Below are positions 1-7,860 of a DNA stretch of 18,597 nt, one piece after another; positions within the stretch are counted from its first letter, which is position 1, and each line of letters starts with the position of its first letter. This DNA is from Rickettsia typhi (GTDB taxonomy: Bacteria > Pseudomonadota > Alphaproteobacteria > Rickettsiales > UBA1997): contig CAMDOL010000014.1 of the NCBI GenBank assembly GCA_945903615.1, positions 1-18,597 of the forward strand. Direction: 5' to 3'. The notes below the pieces were generated by a model. The model was given only the letters and a program-made list of their open reading frames with translations. It searched no databases and was not told where the DNA came from. Made by a program: the position numbers and the translations under genes.

Positions 1-160
1 AACTAAAACAATGTTTTAGAAAAATTGATCTTTCTGGTCTTTTTTGGCATAAATTCCATTATTTTTGGTGAAATATGGAAATATTCCACCAAAAAGTAAT
101 GAAATTTTTACTCAAAAAATCCTCAGAAATATCAATTTTTAGTTGTTCAGAGGTTTTTAA
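1..160. repeat. Fold-back element A, copy A1 (cut by the window start)
   Basis: MITE-like palindromic element that also occurs at 7537-7707 (A2, complete) and in minimal form at 12156-12210 (A3). The right end, at about 140-157, reads TAGTTGTTCAGAGGTT; the matching left end AGGAACCTCTGAAC lies upstream of the window. The interior from about 24 to 139 is a long imperfect hairpin with a TTGATCTTTCTG arm facing a diverged copy, CAGAAATATCAA. It matches A2 with only a few substitutions. The left arm carries an extra palindrome, CTAAAACAATGTTTTAG, at about 3-19, which in A2 is on the right arm. There is no coding capacity, so any movement would need a transposase elsewhere. Confidence 0.85.
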
Positions 161-1314
161 ATCAATAAATCGTTTAAATTTTTTAATAATAATTCCAACA
201 AGGTGCACACTGAGGAATATAAGTTAAGAGCTTTTGAATAAAATTCGGGATGGTGATAATAAGCATAATGTTGAATCACTAAATCAGCTTTACTTAAATG
301 CGCCGCATAAAAACAGATTAATGGCAAAATCATTATGGAAGCGAAGTTGCTAATTTTGCTTAAAAGAGCAGGGTGGATAACGGCGTTTTTTTCTTCAACT
401 ATTTCCACTTTTTTCATTCGTTTTTCAGTTGCTGGATGAGTTGAAAATAAAGTAAAATATCCGGATTTGCCCAAGAGTGATAAAGCAAAAGCCATATTGA
501 TTCCGCCGAAGGCTTTAGCGGATTGGCGGTCACAGCGATATTCGATTGCGCGCCCAAAAAAGTTTCTTAAAAATTCATAGATATGATAAACTATCAAGCG
601 GCTAAAACTAGTTAGAATCCAGTCGGAAATGTTGTAGATGGCCATGATCATCGTGGCAACTTTTCTGTTTTGAACTCGTAAATAAGTGAAGCACTGAATG
701 ATGATGTGAAAGAACAGCATCAAAATGCTAGAAACAAAATTTGTAACTTTTTGGTTAATCATAATTAGCAATCCTGGTAAAAAATCTTTGTTGATTAGAT
801 GTGACATTTCGTGACCCAAAATACTTCGAATTGCTGAGAAAAATTGTTGGTCATTTTCAGTGTTTTTGGTGTAATGCTCAATCAAGCCTGATGTTATTGC
901 CACCGCTTTTCTACTCATTCCTCCTACCGCAAAGGCGTTAATTTCTTCACTATCTTTAATATATAATTTTACTGATTTACAAGAAAATTTGGCGCGCACC
1001 TCTTCAAAAGTATTATGTAAAAATTTATAACCTTGAATTTTGTCGTAGCGTTGACAACCCTTCAAAGCTGATCTGACTGAAAATCCAAAAATAAAGTCTA
1101 AAAATAAATAACACATCATCAAAAAACTGATGATAAAAATTAAAGTAAGCAGGGCAATTTTGGGATTAAAAGTGATATATTTGGCAAAGACAATTTTATC
1201 TCCGTCAATATGAATAAAAGGAAAAATTGCGACCAGAAATGGTAGAGTTAAAATTGCGAAATTGAAAATAGTTAGAACATAAACCAGAAATAGACTGAAT
1301 GGTTTGGAGAGCAT
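157..1314 (-). CDS. M48 family membrane zinc metalloprotease (HtpX/Ste24-like)
   Basis: Predicted inner-membrane zinc endopeptidase of the M48 family, whose members take part in membrane-protein quality control. The 385-residue product has two N-terminal hydrophobic segments (about 6-33 and 53-78), then the catalytic motif HEMSH (H168, E169, H172). The likely third zinc ligand is E258 in EYRCD, and a family-typical HPATEKRM follows near 293-300. Further hydrophobic segments lie near 190-210 and 325-342. INAFAVGG at about 125-132 also fits M48 proteases. The gene is divergent from kdsA across 88 bases. The stop codon lies exactly at the junction with repeat A1, so the last residues may have been altered by that insertion. 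The catalytic family is clear; equivalence to HtpX is not shown. Confidence 0.85.
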   Translation of the reverse strand: MLSKPFSLFLVYVLTIFNFAILTLPFLVAIFPFIHIDGDKIVFAKYITFNPKIALLTLIFIISFLMMCYLFLDFIFGFSVRSALKGCQRYDKIQGYKFLHNTFEEVRAKFSCKSVKLYIKDSEEINAFAVGGMSRKAVAITSGLIEHYTKNTENDQQFFSAIRSILGHEMSHLINKDFLPGLLIMINQKVTNFVSSILMLFFHIIIQCFTYLRVQNRKVATMIMAIYNISDWILTSFSRLIVYHIYEFLRNFFGRAIEYRCDRQSAKAFGGINMAFALSLLGKSGYFTLFSTHPATEKRMKKVEIVEEKNAVIHPALLSKISNFASIMILPLICFYAAHLSKADLVIQHYAYYHHPEFYSKALNLYSSVCTLLELLLKNLNDLLI

Positions 1315-1402
1315 TTATAAAAATTATTTACAATTGACATCGAAATGGTTAATTTGAGCAGCCAATTTATCAGGCAAACTAACAACAAATCAAGGAAATA
1401 AA

Positions 1403-2221
1403 ATGCGTCAAATTGAAATTAGAAATTTAAAAATCGCCAATAATTTACCTTTTGTTTTAATTGCTGGTCCGTGCCAAACTGAAAACCGTGATCACTCATT
1501 GATGATGGCAGAGAATATCAAAAAAATTACTGATAAATTAAATATTGGCTTTATATACAAATCGTCTTTTGATAAGGCAAATCGCAGTTCAGTCGATGCC
1601 GAGCGCGGTTTGGGTTTGGAAAAAACCTTGAAGATTTTTGAGGAAATCAGAAAAACCTTCGGCTGTCCAGTTTTAACTGATATTCACAGTGAACAAAATT
1701 GCCTCGATGTTAGTGATGCGGTTGATATTATTCAGGTTCCAGCCTTTTTGTGTCGTCAAACTGATTTGTTAAAAGCGGCGGCGCAGACTGGAAAAATTGT
1801 GAATATTAAAAAAGGTCAATTTCTTGCGCCATGGGATGCGGCAAATATTGTTAAAAAAATGGATGCGTTTGGAAATAAAAATGTAATGCTCACCGAAAGA
1901 GGTGTTAGCTTTGGTTACAATACTTTAATCTCCGATATGAGAAGTTTGCCGATTATGGCAAAAACTGGTTGTCCAGTTGTGTTTGACGCAACTCACTCAG
2001 TGCAACAACCGGGTGGTTTGGGTGGTGCAAGTGGAGGTCAGCGCGAATTTGTTGAAACTCTAGCCAGTGCGGCAGTGGCGGTTGGTGTGGCAGCAATTTT
2101 TGCGGAAACTCATCAAGACCCAGATAATGCTCCGTCTGACGGTCCTTGTATGGTGCGGTTGGACAATTTGGAAAAATTATTGACCAAATTAAAAAGATTG
2201 GACGAAGTTGCTAAAAGTTAG
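1403..2221 (+). CDS. kdsA: 3-deoxy-8-phosphooctulonate (KDO-8-P) synthase
   Basis: Cytosolic enzyme that condenses phosphoenolpyruvate with arabinose 5-phosphate to make KDO-8-phosphate, a precursor of the LPS inner core. The 272-residue length is normal. Family motifs are AGPCQTEN (21-28), [12 protein letters not shown] (52-63), [10 protein letters not shown] (136-145), [11 protein letters not shown] (195-205) and AETHQDP (234-240). Residues C24, H198, E235 and D246 are spaced like the metal ligands of the Aquifex enzyme (C11, H185, E222, D233), so this is a metal-dependent KdsA rather than the metal-free E. coli type. A good ribosome binding site, AAGGA at 1392-1396, fixes the start. Its stop overlaps the stop of the convergent sensor gene by 4 bases. 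Confidence 0.97.
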   Translation: MRQIEIRNLKIANNLPFVLIAGPCQTENRDHSLMMAENIKKITDKLNIGFIYKSSFDKANRSSVDAERGLGLEKTLKIFEEIRKTFGCPVLTDIHSEQNCLDVSDAVDIIQVPAFLCRQTDLLKAAAQTGKIVNIKKGQFLAPWDAANIVKKMDAFGNKNVMLTERGVSFGYNTLISDMRSLPIMAKTGCPVVFDATHSVQQPGGLGGASGGQREFVETLASAAVAVGVAAIFAETHQDPDNAPSDGPCMVRLDNLEKLLTKLKRLDEVAKS

Positions 2222-4104
2222 AATTTAGGAAAAAGATTTACCACATTATCAACTTTTTCTTCGGTGGTTTTTAACTCATCTTCTATTTCTTCATCAAAAA
2301 TATTATAAGGTATTTTTATAGTCACAACGCTACCCTCGCCAAATGTGTTGTTGATTTGTAATGTGGCTTGATGCGCTGCTAATATTGATCTGATTGCATA
2401 CAAACTTAAGGAAATATTATTTTCATTTTTACCTTCCTTCTCGGCGGTTTGCTGAAAATTCATCCGCATCTCTTCTGAAATTCCATGACCATTATCCTCA
2501 ATAATAATTTGTAAAAATTCTTGCTCTTCGGTTTTATTTTTAGCGGATATTTTTACAAAAGAATTTTTTTCTCTTTTTCGATCTTCCATCGCATAATGAA
2601 TCAGGGCAACGATAACATGTTTAATGCTTCTTTCGTCAACGCAAATATCGGCAATGTTATTTGCAACATCAACAATTAGTTCAACATTGTTTAGATTGGC
2701 ATCGTAATGAGCCATTTCAATGGTTTCTTCAATGATTTTTTTAACATTAATAGAAGATAAATTTAGATTTTCAGAAACATAAGAAAGTATTTTAGCGCAG
2801 CTGCTCAAGATTTTTTTGTGCAGATCAATTGAGGTTTTTTTAGTGATGGAAATATTGCCTTCCTCGTGATCAAGAATGGTTGCGATGTCTTTGGTAATTT
2901 TGATAATGGTATCTTCAATGATATTTTGTTTGCTTTCGAAAAGAAATTTTTCACGGGATTTATTAGATTTTTTGGCTAATTCATTTTGATGTTCGAGCTT
3001 ATTGTTTAACTCGATTAATTTTAAATTATTTTTCTGTTCCCTAGCGATAATTCTTTTACGCTGGAAAAATAATATTAACGCAATAAAAAAAGCCGCACCA
3101 AATAACACTGCGAATCTTTCAATCAAGGTAGAAATAAATTCTTTATTAAAAGAATGTGAATTGTAGCCAGTCAAAATTATGAAAGGATAATCAGAAGATT
3201 TTTTATAGATTCTGTAAGTATTGCTAAGATATTTTAATGGATTATCAAGCGTTGCAAGATCTGTATCAGGATCAATATTAGCTAATTCGCCAACAAAAAA
3301 ATCATCATTATTGATTAAGTTTTCGTCAGATCTAATTATTATTTTTAGCTCATCGCTGAGTATAATAAATTTAGTATCTTCCTTTAAGACAGCTTTTATA
3401 GAATCAACTAATTTTTCGATATTAAATCTGGTAGTGATCGAGCCGATATATTCTTCACTATTTAAATTAGAAACCCCCAAAGAAGCGTCGATAAATATTT
3501 TGTCCTCAGAAGAATCGTAATAGGGATCGGATAGATGTAGCTGCCAAGTATTTATAGCTGATTGATACAAATGTTGGGCATCTTTAATTTTTTCTGGTTT
3601 TGATAAAATACCTAATTCACTTTTAACTAAAATATTGCCCTTTTTATCAAGCCAAGAAAAATGTGGCCAAATAAATGCTTTTCTTTTGAGACCAGATTTG
3701 GTGACTGGAAAAAAGAAGTGACGCTTAAAAAGATCAGCGGCATAATTTAAGTCGCCATTTTTTAAAGCGATTTTGTGGCCTTTATCTTCAGCGATATGAG
3801 AAACATAGTTGAGATAATTATTTAATTGTGTATCAATCAATTGTGATTGAGTTGTTAATCTATCTTGCAGGGCGTTTTTTTGGGATTCGTATAATGTGAT
3901 TGCTGACCAAATCGAAGAGGAAAGAACGATAGCTAATATAAAGCCAGCGTAGAGACAAAAATCTCTTGATAGAGAAGTGAATTTTTTTGACTTTTCTTTT
4001 GATTGCTCTTTTTTTGCAAAAAAAGATTTAATGGAGTTTTTTATCACAAATTTTTTGAGTTTGACAAGTCGAGCGAGGTTAATATTGTTATGAGACCATG
4101 GCAT
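2218..4104 (-). CDS. Membrane sensor with degenerate histidine-kinase domains (predicted pseudokinase)
   Basis: A 628-residue inner-membrane protein: basic N-terminus, membrane segment about 48-71, periplasmic region about 72-329, second membrane segment about 330-347, charged coiled-coil-like linker to about 385, then HisKA-like and HATPase-like domains. The periplasmic part resembles a double-Cache sensor ([27 protein letters not shown]). The kinase core is recognisable but damaged. Where HisKA has SHE after FLxxM, this protein has S391-K392-Q393 and no phosphoacceptor His. The N-box positions are A500 and Y504 instead of Asn. The G1 box DNGHGI (537-542) is intact, but G2 reads NISLSL (563-568) instead of GxGLGL. 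GEGS (589-592) remains. It diverges from the TonB-dependent receptor gene by 20 bases. The start is uncertain; a GTG at 4047-4045 (V20) is an alternative. The fold call is firm; loss of kinase activity is inferred. Confidence 0.85.
   Translation of the reverse strand: MPWSHNNINLARLVKLKKFVIKNSIKSFFAKKEQSKEKSKKFTSLSRDFCLYAGFILAIVLSSSIWSAITLYESQKNALQDRLTTQSQLIDTQLNNYLNYVSHIAEDKGHKIALKNGDLNYAADLFKRHFFFPVTKSGLKRKAFIWPHFSWLDKKGNILVKSELGILSKPEKIKDAQHLYQSAINTWQLHLSDPYYDSSEDKIFIDASLGVSNLNSEEYIGSITTRFNIEKLVDSIKAVLKEDTKFIILSDELKIIIRSDENLINNDDFFVGELANIDPDTDLATLDNPLKYLSNTYRIYKKSSDYPFIILTGYNSHSFNKEFISTLIERFAVLFGAAFFIALILFFQRKRIIAREQKNNLKLIELNNKLEHQNELAKKSNKSREKFLFESKQNIIEDTIIKITKDIATILDHEEGNISITKKTSIDLHKKILSSCAKILSYVSENLNLSSINVKKIIEETIEMAHYDANLNNVELIVDVANNIADICVDERSIKHVIVALIHYAMEDRKREKNSFVKISAKNKTEEQEFLQIIIEDNGHGISEEMRMNFQQTAEKEGKNENNISLSLYAIRSILAAHQATLQINNTFGEGSVVTIKIPYNIFDEEIEDELKTTEEKVDNVVNLFPKF
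4061..4088 (+). promoter_or_regulatory. Candidate sigma-70 promoter for the TonB-dependent receptor gene
   Basis: A perfect -35 TTGACA at 4061-4066 is followed after 16 bases by TATTGT (4083-4088), a 4/6 match to the -10 consensus. Transcription would begin near 4095, giving a leader of about 30 bases before the ATG at 4125. The promoter lies inside the first codons of the divergent sensor gene, so the two genes would share control DNA. Prediction only. Confidence 0.4.
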
Positions 4105-4124
4105 ATAACCTAAAATTTTAATTT

Positions 4125-6062
4125 ATGATTATTAGAAAAGTATTTTTAATCACAAGTATATTTTTACTTGTTCTGACCACCGATGTATTTGCGGCGACAA
4201 CTGTTTCTAAAACAGAAGAAGATTCTTTTAAATCTGCGGCGGCAATATATGTGATCAACAGAGACGATATCAAAAGTTCTGGTGCAACGACCATCCCAGA
4301 GGTTTTAAGAATGGTTCCTGGATTGCAAGTGGCTCACGGAGAATCTGGTCAGTGGGTTGTTACTTCCAGAGGGTTTGCCAATGGTTTTGCTAATAAATTA
4401 TTAGTGATGGTTGATGGTCGCACGGTCTATAATTCCTTATTCTCAGGAGTTTATTGGGGAGTGCAAGATGTTATGCTGGAAAATATCAAACAAATTGAAG
4501 TAATTCGCGGGCCAGGCGCTACTCAGTGGGGAGCAAATGCTGTTAATGGAGTAATTAATATTATTACTGAGACCGCCGCAAATACTCAATCTGGTTTGGC
4601 TTCCGTAACTTATGGCAATAATAATGATTCAGTGATGGCAAGATATGGTGGCAAGATTGCCAATAATTCTTATTACCGTATTTATAACTCGTACTATGAA
4701 GAGCGAAACACTCAAAACCTTTATAACAAAACCACAGGCAACGATTTAAGATTAAACAAAGGTGGTTTTAGAATTGATTATGACGAATTTGAAAAAGACC
4801 TGATCACTTTGCAAGGAGATGTTTATAATAGCGACATACAGCTAGATTCTTTCGTGCCTAACACCGCTACTGGTTTTTATAAACTAAAAGATAATCTTGA
4901 TATTCACGGTAGTAATATTACTAGCAAATGGGAGCGCCAAATTAGTGACAAAGAAAAGACTCAGCTACAATTTTATTATGATCAAGATACGAGAAATCAT
5001 TCTTTGCTATCAAGAAGCGCTAAAACATTTGATGCAGATTTTCAATATTCAAACTCACTGAAAGAATATCACAAATTAACTTCAGGATTAGGATATAGAA
5101 GTGTTCAAAGTGATTTGGAAGGAACGAGTTTCTTATTAAATTTTAATCCAGCAAAACGCCAAACTCGGCTTTATAGCGGCTTTATTCAAGATGAAATTAC
5201 TTTATTGCCCGATAAAGTTTTTCTAACTATCGGTTCAAAACTGGAGCATAATGATTTTACTGGTTATCAAATTCAACCAAGTATCAAAACTTCTTGGTTG
5301 GCAACCCAAGACCAAACTCTGTGGGCTTCTGTTGCTAGAGCAACACGAACCCCAAGCATATCGGAAAATGATATTAATATGGTGGTCGGAACTTCTGGTG
5401 CATCCTATACTAGGCAACAAGGAGATAAGGGTTTTAATTCTGAAAAACTCATAGCTTATGAACTTGGTTACAGGATAAGACCAACTAATAATAGTATCGC
5501 AAATATAGCGTTATTTTATAATGACTATGATGATCTGCGCAGCGCTGAATTTTCTGGAATAACCACTGAAAATGGCCGCACTTTTGCCAGCGTTTACCCT
5601 CGCAATAATGGCAAAAGCAAGGCGGTTGGTTTTGAATTAGATGGCAGCATTAGACCAACTAAAAAATGGGAATTAAAATCGGCATATTCTTATTTAAAAT
5701 TAGATTTAGATGCCAGAGCTGGCAGCACCGATGCTGAATTAGAAAGAGAACAAAAACGCTCACCAAAACAGCAATTCAATATTCAATTAAGATATGACAT
5801 TTCCAGCAACATAAATTTTGATAATATGTTGTATTATGTGAGTGGCATCAAGGTGACTGACAATTATGCCAACACTTTAAAAATTCCTGCCTATTTTCGC
5901 TTCGATACTCATTTTGGCTGGCAATATTCCAAAAATATCTCCTTTGATTTGGTGGGGCAAAATTTACTTGATGGTTCACATGCAGAATTCTCAGGTGCAC
6001 TCTGGGCTGAACCAATTAAAATTGGTCGAACATTCTATGGTAAGGTAACTTTAAAATTCTAA
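4125..6062 (+). CDS. TonB-dependent outer-membrane receptor
   Basis: Outer-membrane beta-barrel with an N-terminal plug, the family that imports siderophores, cobalamin or other scarce ligands using TonB/ExbBD energy. The 645-residue product starts with a signal peptide (about 1-24, ending DVFAA). The plug follows, with VINRDDIKSSGATTIPEVLR near 43-62, MVPGLQVAHG, VMVDGRTVYN and EVIRGPGATQWGANAVNGVI near 124-143. The rest is rich in alternating aromatic and polar residues typical of barrel strands, and ends VTLKF with a terminal Phe as in outer-membrane proteins. It is followed after 7 bases by a YfiR-family gene, probably in one operon, and is divergent from the sensor gene. The substrate cannot be told from sequence. 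No tonB or exbBD is in this window. Confidence 0.93.
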   Translation: MIIRKVFLITSIFLLVLTTDVFAATTVSKTEEDSFKSAAAIYVINRDDIKSSGATTIPEVLRMVPGLQVAHGESGQWVVTSRGFANGFANKLLVMVDGRTVYNSLFSGVYWGVQDVMLENIKQIEVIRGPGATQWGANAVNGVINIITETAANTQSGLASVTYGNNNDSVMARYGGKIANNSYYRIYNSYYEERNTQNLYNKTTGNDLRLNKGGFRIDYDEFEKDLITLQGDVYNSDIQLDSFVPNTATGFYKLKDNLDIHGSNITSKWERQISDKEKTQLQFYYDQDTRNHSLLSRSAKTFDADFQYSNSLKEYHKLTSGLGYRSVQSDLEGTSFLLNFNPAKRQTRLYSGFIQDEITLLPDKVFLTIGSKLEHNDFTGYQIQPSIKTSWLATQDQTLWASVARATRTPSISENDINMVVGTSGASYTRQQGDKGFNSEKLIAYELGYRIRPTNNSIANIALFYNDYDDLRSAEFSGITTENGRTFASVYPRNNGKSKAVGFELDGSIRPTKKWELKSAYSYLKLDLDARAGSTDAELEREQKRSPKQQFNIQLRYDISSNINFDNMLYYVSGIKVTDNYANTLKIPAYFRFDTHFGWQYSKNISFDLVGQNLLDGSHAEFSGALWAEPIKIGRTFYGKVTLKF

Positions 6063-6069
6063 TAGAAAA

Positions 6070-6639
6070 TTGCTAAGAATTAAAACTTCACAACATCCAA
6101 ATATAACCTATAACAGAATTTGCTATGTTCTAATCATATCAATATTGCTGATAGCCACACCTGCCAAACTTTATGGTAGCGAAATTTCTACCAACGAAGT
6201 TACCTCATCATGGATTTATACCATCATTGATTGGCTTGATTGGAAAGGTCGCACTAAAAATGAAAAATTTACAATTTGCGCTGTGGGTCGAGATAAGGTT
6301 TATATGTATTTAAAAAGAATCGAAATCAACACTAATAATAAAAAAAGTAAGCGGCAATTTTCTGTTCAAAACAAAGCCACCGGAGATGATTTTAAGGAAT
6401 GTAATGTCCTTTATATCAGCGATTCCGAACAGGAATATTATATGAATATATTAGAAACGATTAATGGTGCAAAAGGAGTTATAACAATCAGCAGTATTGA
6501 TGGATTTGCAAGACACGGAGGTGCAATAGAATTTGTGATTAAGAAGAAAGCGCGATTAATTATAAATCTAAAAACTGTAAAAAATGCCAAAGTGACAATT
6601 GATGACGAGCTTTACGGCTGGGTTGAAACTGTTTATTGA
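6070..6639 (+). CDS. YfiR-family (DUF4154) periplasmic protein
   Basis: Likely exported regulator of the YfiR family. In Pseudomonas, YfiR is a periplasmic protein that represses the membrane diguanylate cyclase YfiN. The 189-residue product starts at TTG, 7 bases after the receptor stop. It has a hydrophobic export segment (about 18-35) and then the family pattern: FTICAVGRDKVYMYLKRI, CNVLYISDSEQ, then GVITISSIDGFARHGGAIEF and ARLIINLKTVKNAKVTIDDE near the end. The GFxxxGGxIxF stretch followed by a xxxxINLxxxxxA segment is the best recognition feature. The neighbouring receptor and membrane sensor suggest that it signals through the sensor's periplasmic domain; that is inference. The export segment starts late, so the exact start is uncertain. 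Its stop overlaps the convergent XRE gene by 7 bases. Confidence 0.82.
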   Translation: MLRIKTSQHPNITYNRICYVLIISILLIATPAKLYGSEISTNEVTSSWIYTIIDWLDWKGRTKNEKFTICAVGRDKVYMYLKRIEINTNNKKSKRQFSVQNKATGDDFKECNVLYISDSEQEYYMNILETINGAKGVITISSIDGFARHGGAIEFVIKKKARLIINLKTVKNAKVTIDDELYGWVETVY

Positions 6640-7127
6640 CCCATTCTATTGAGGGCATAATCTATAATTCCTTCCGCATAATTTTTAATATTTTTTCTAC
6701 GATTTTTTTCTTTTTTCTCAAAATCCATTTTGGTAATTTTAGAATATATATAGTGAGTAAAATATTCTATTCTCCCCGTCGTTAAGCGATTTTTATTCTC
6801 CAATAATTCTTCAACAACAGACATTATCTCCCGATATAGTTCTCCATCATAGGGAACTTCTTTTTCAATTAATTTTGAATCAAGATTATTTTTGGTGTTA
6901 TGATTTTTATTTTTATCATAATTTGCATCCAATAAATAAAATGGCGAAACCCCCAAAACAGAAGCTATCGCATTAACAACCTCAAAGTTAGTGCTTTTAT
7001 TTTTTCCACTTAAAATATAATGAATCGCATTGTAACTAAGGTTTGCTTCTGTTGAAAGTTTTCTCCCAGTCCAATTCTGCTTGGTCATTTCCTCTTTGAG
7101 CCTTTTTACGAGAGTAAAGTCTGACAT
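6633..7127 (-). CDS. XRE-family helix-turn-helix regulator
   Basis: A 164-residue DNA-binding protein. Residues about 5-65 form a Cro/C1-type helix-turn-helix: LVKRLKEEMTKQNWTGRKLS, then NLSYNAIHYILSGKNKSTNF, then a helix ending VLGVSPFYLL. This arrangement resembles phage-repressor-like XRE proteins. Residues about 66-164 are charged, with several Lys-rich stretches, and match no domain that I recognise. No LexA/S24 peptidase motif is visible. The gene is convergent with the YfiR-like gene (7-base overlap of ends). Element B1 begins only about 25 bases upstream of the start codon and its end may supply the promoter. The regulated genes are unknown. Confidence 0.85.
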   Translation of the reverse strand: MSDFTLVKRLKEEMTKQNWTGRKLSTEANLSYNAIHYILSGKNKSTNFEVVNAIASVLGVSPFYLLDANYDKNKNHNTKNNLDSKLIEKEVPYDGELYREIMSVVEELLENKNRLTTGRIEYFTHYIYSKITKMDFEKKEKNRRKNIKNYAEGIIDYALNRMGQ

Positions 7128-7148
7128 TGGTTTTGATTTTTGAAATTT

Positions 7149-7157
7149 GTTATACCA
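7149..7157 (-). promoter_or_regulatory. Candidate extended -10 supplied by element B1, facing the XRE gene
   Basis: On the minus strand the outer end of B1 reads TGGTATAAC: a TG-N motif plus TATAAC, a 5/6 match to TATAAT. Transcription would start about 15 bases before the XRE start at 7127. No -35 match was seen, as allowed for extended -10 promoters. Prediction only. Confidence 0.3.
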
Positions 7158-7363
7158 AATCCCATTTTAAATTCGTCATTTAAGCAAAGTATTTTTGAGG
7201 AAAAATTGTGACGAAGAATGCAAGAAGCAGTATGCTCTGCCTCTAAATTCTTCAAGCAAATTTTTACCACAAACTTTGTTTGCAACTCATTAAGATTAGA
7301 AAAATAAAAAATTATGAGTAAAAAGACGAAGCTTAAAGATGAATTTAAAATGGGATTTGGTAT
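7152..7363. repeat. Fold-back element B, copy B1 (MITE-like)
   Basis: A 212-base non-coding element with perfect 23-base terminal inverted repeats. The left end starts ATACCAAATCCCATTTTAAA at 7152; the right end is its complement and finishes at 7363. Imperfect pairing continues inward (TTTAAGC on both arms). The stretch from 7152 to about 7294 recurs inverted at 12207-12348 (B2) with very few differences. The ends can be read as TA-CCA...TGG-TA, which would fit insertion at TA, as in IS630/Tc1-type transposition, but the transposase is not here. Confidence 0.85.
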
Positions 7364-7465
7364 TTAGGTGGTTCACCGCAATTTTAATTGTTGCTTAATT
7401 TAATGGTAATTATTTCAACTTCAATCAATTAAAAGTAAAAAATGTAATTTTTTATAAAGTTTAAT
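7364..7465. other. Intergenic spacer with no recognised feature
   Basis: This AT-rich stretch lies between element B1 and the gene remnant. Two small palindromes are visible near its start (GGTG-GTT-CACC and CAATTTTAATTG), both too short to interpret. I see no gene, tRNA or terminator in it. Confidence 0.5.
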
Positions 7466-7754
7466 CTATTTGTATTTTGCCAGTGCCGCATACTTATACC
7501 AAAGTTCATCTTGCCAATCTTTGCTGACCAATGCTAAGGAACCTCTGAACAACTAAAAATTGATCTTTCTGGTCTTTTTTGGCATAAATTCCATTATTTT
7601 TGGTGAAATATAGAAATATTCCACCAAAAAGTAATAAAATTTCTACTCAAAAAATCCTCAGAAAGATCAATTTTTTAAAACATTGTTTTAGTTGTTCAGA
7701 GGTTCCTAAAGGTTGGTCAATTAAATTTAGGGTGATAATATTTTGATCAAAATA
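7466..7754 (-). pseudogene. Remnant of an unidentified gene interrupted by element A2
   Basis: On the minus strand, 7754-7708 and 7534-7466 encode two pieces of one reading frame separated by element A2. The downstream piece reads ALVSKDWQDELWYKYAALAK, then YK and a TAG stop at 7466. The upstream piece reads YFDQNIITLNLIDQPL. Removing A2 together with one copy of the flanking TAA joins them in frame, with no stop, into a C-terminal fragment of about 38 residues. Further upstream, beyond element D, another protein-like stretch (NYLDFIISSSAL, about 7853-7818) may belong to the same gene but is out of frame by one base and ends at pepF. I do not recognise the protein family. The in-frame rejoining is the main evidence. 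Confidence 0.55.
7537..7707. repeat. Fold-back element A, copy A2 (complete)
   Basis: A 171-base palindromic, non-coding element. The left end AGGAACCTCTGAACAACTAA is perfectly complementary to the right end. The interior arms TTGATCTTTCTG and CAGAAAGATCAA enclose a long imperfect hairpin, so nearly the whole element can fold back on itself. It is flanked by TAA on both sides (7535-7537 and 7707-7709, taking GGAACC as the element end), a probable 3-base target duplication such as TNA-type IS5-group insertions leave. It interrupts the gene remnant at 7466-7754. Confidence 0.9.
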
Positions 7755-7817
7755 AGGGCACTTTGAAAAAATTAGAATTTATTACTTAGTTTTATTTTAA
7801 TTTTTTCAAGGTGCCCT
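7755..7817. repeat. Fold-back element D (63 bases)
   Basis: A short palindrome: left arm AGGGCACTTTGAAAAAATTA at 7755, right arm complementary to AGGGCACCTTGAAAAAATTA ending at 7817, with one mismatch in the first 20 positions and partial pairing beyond. Taking GGGCAC as the end, TAA flanks both sides (7753-7755 and 7817-7819), the same apparent duplication as A2. It has no coding capacity. It lies 44 bases upstream of pepF and could also form an RNA hairpin if transcribed. Confidence 0.7.
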
Positions 7818-7860
7818 AAAGCTGAAGAACTAATAATAAAATCTAAATAATTTACAACAA

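Noticed and set aside
3221..3520. 99-codon plus-strand open frame inside the sensor gene
   Set aside because: It lies wholly antisense to the clear sensor coding region, has a low-complexity Ser/Leu/Ile-rich product and no recognisable motif.
7152..7363. Possible CRISPR or small-RNA array in the repeat-rich gap
   Set aside because: The repeats are inverted ends of single elements, not regularly spaced direct repeats with unique spacers.
7366..7400. tRNA-like GGTGGTTCACC stretch
   Set aside because: No acceptor stem, anticodon arm or correctly spaced T-loop could be built around it.
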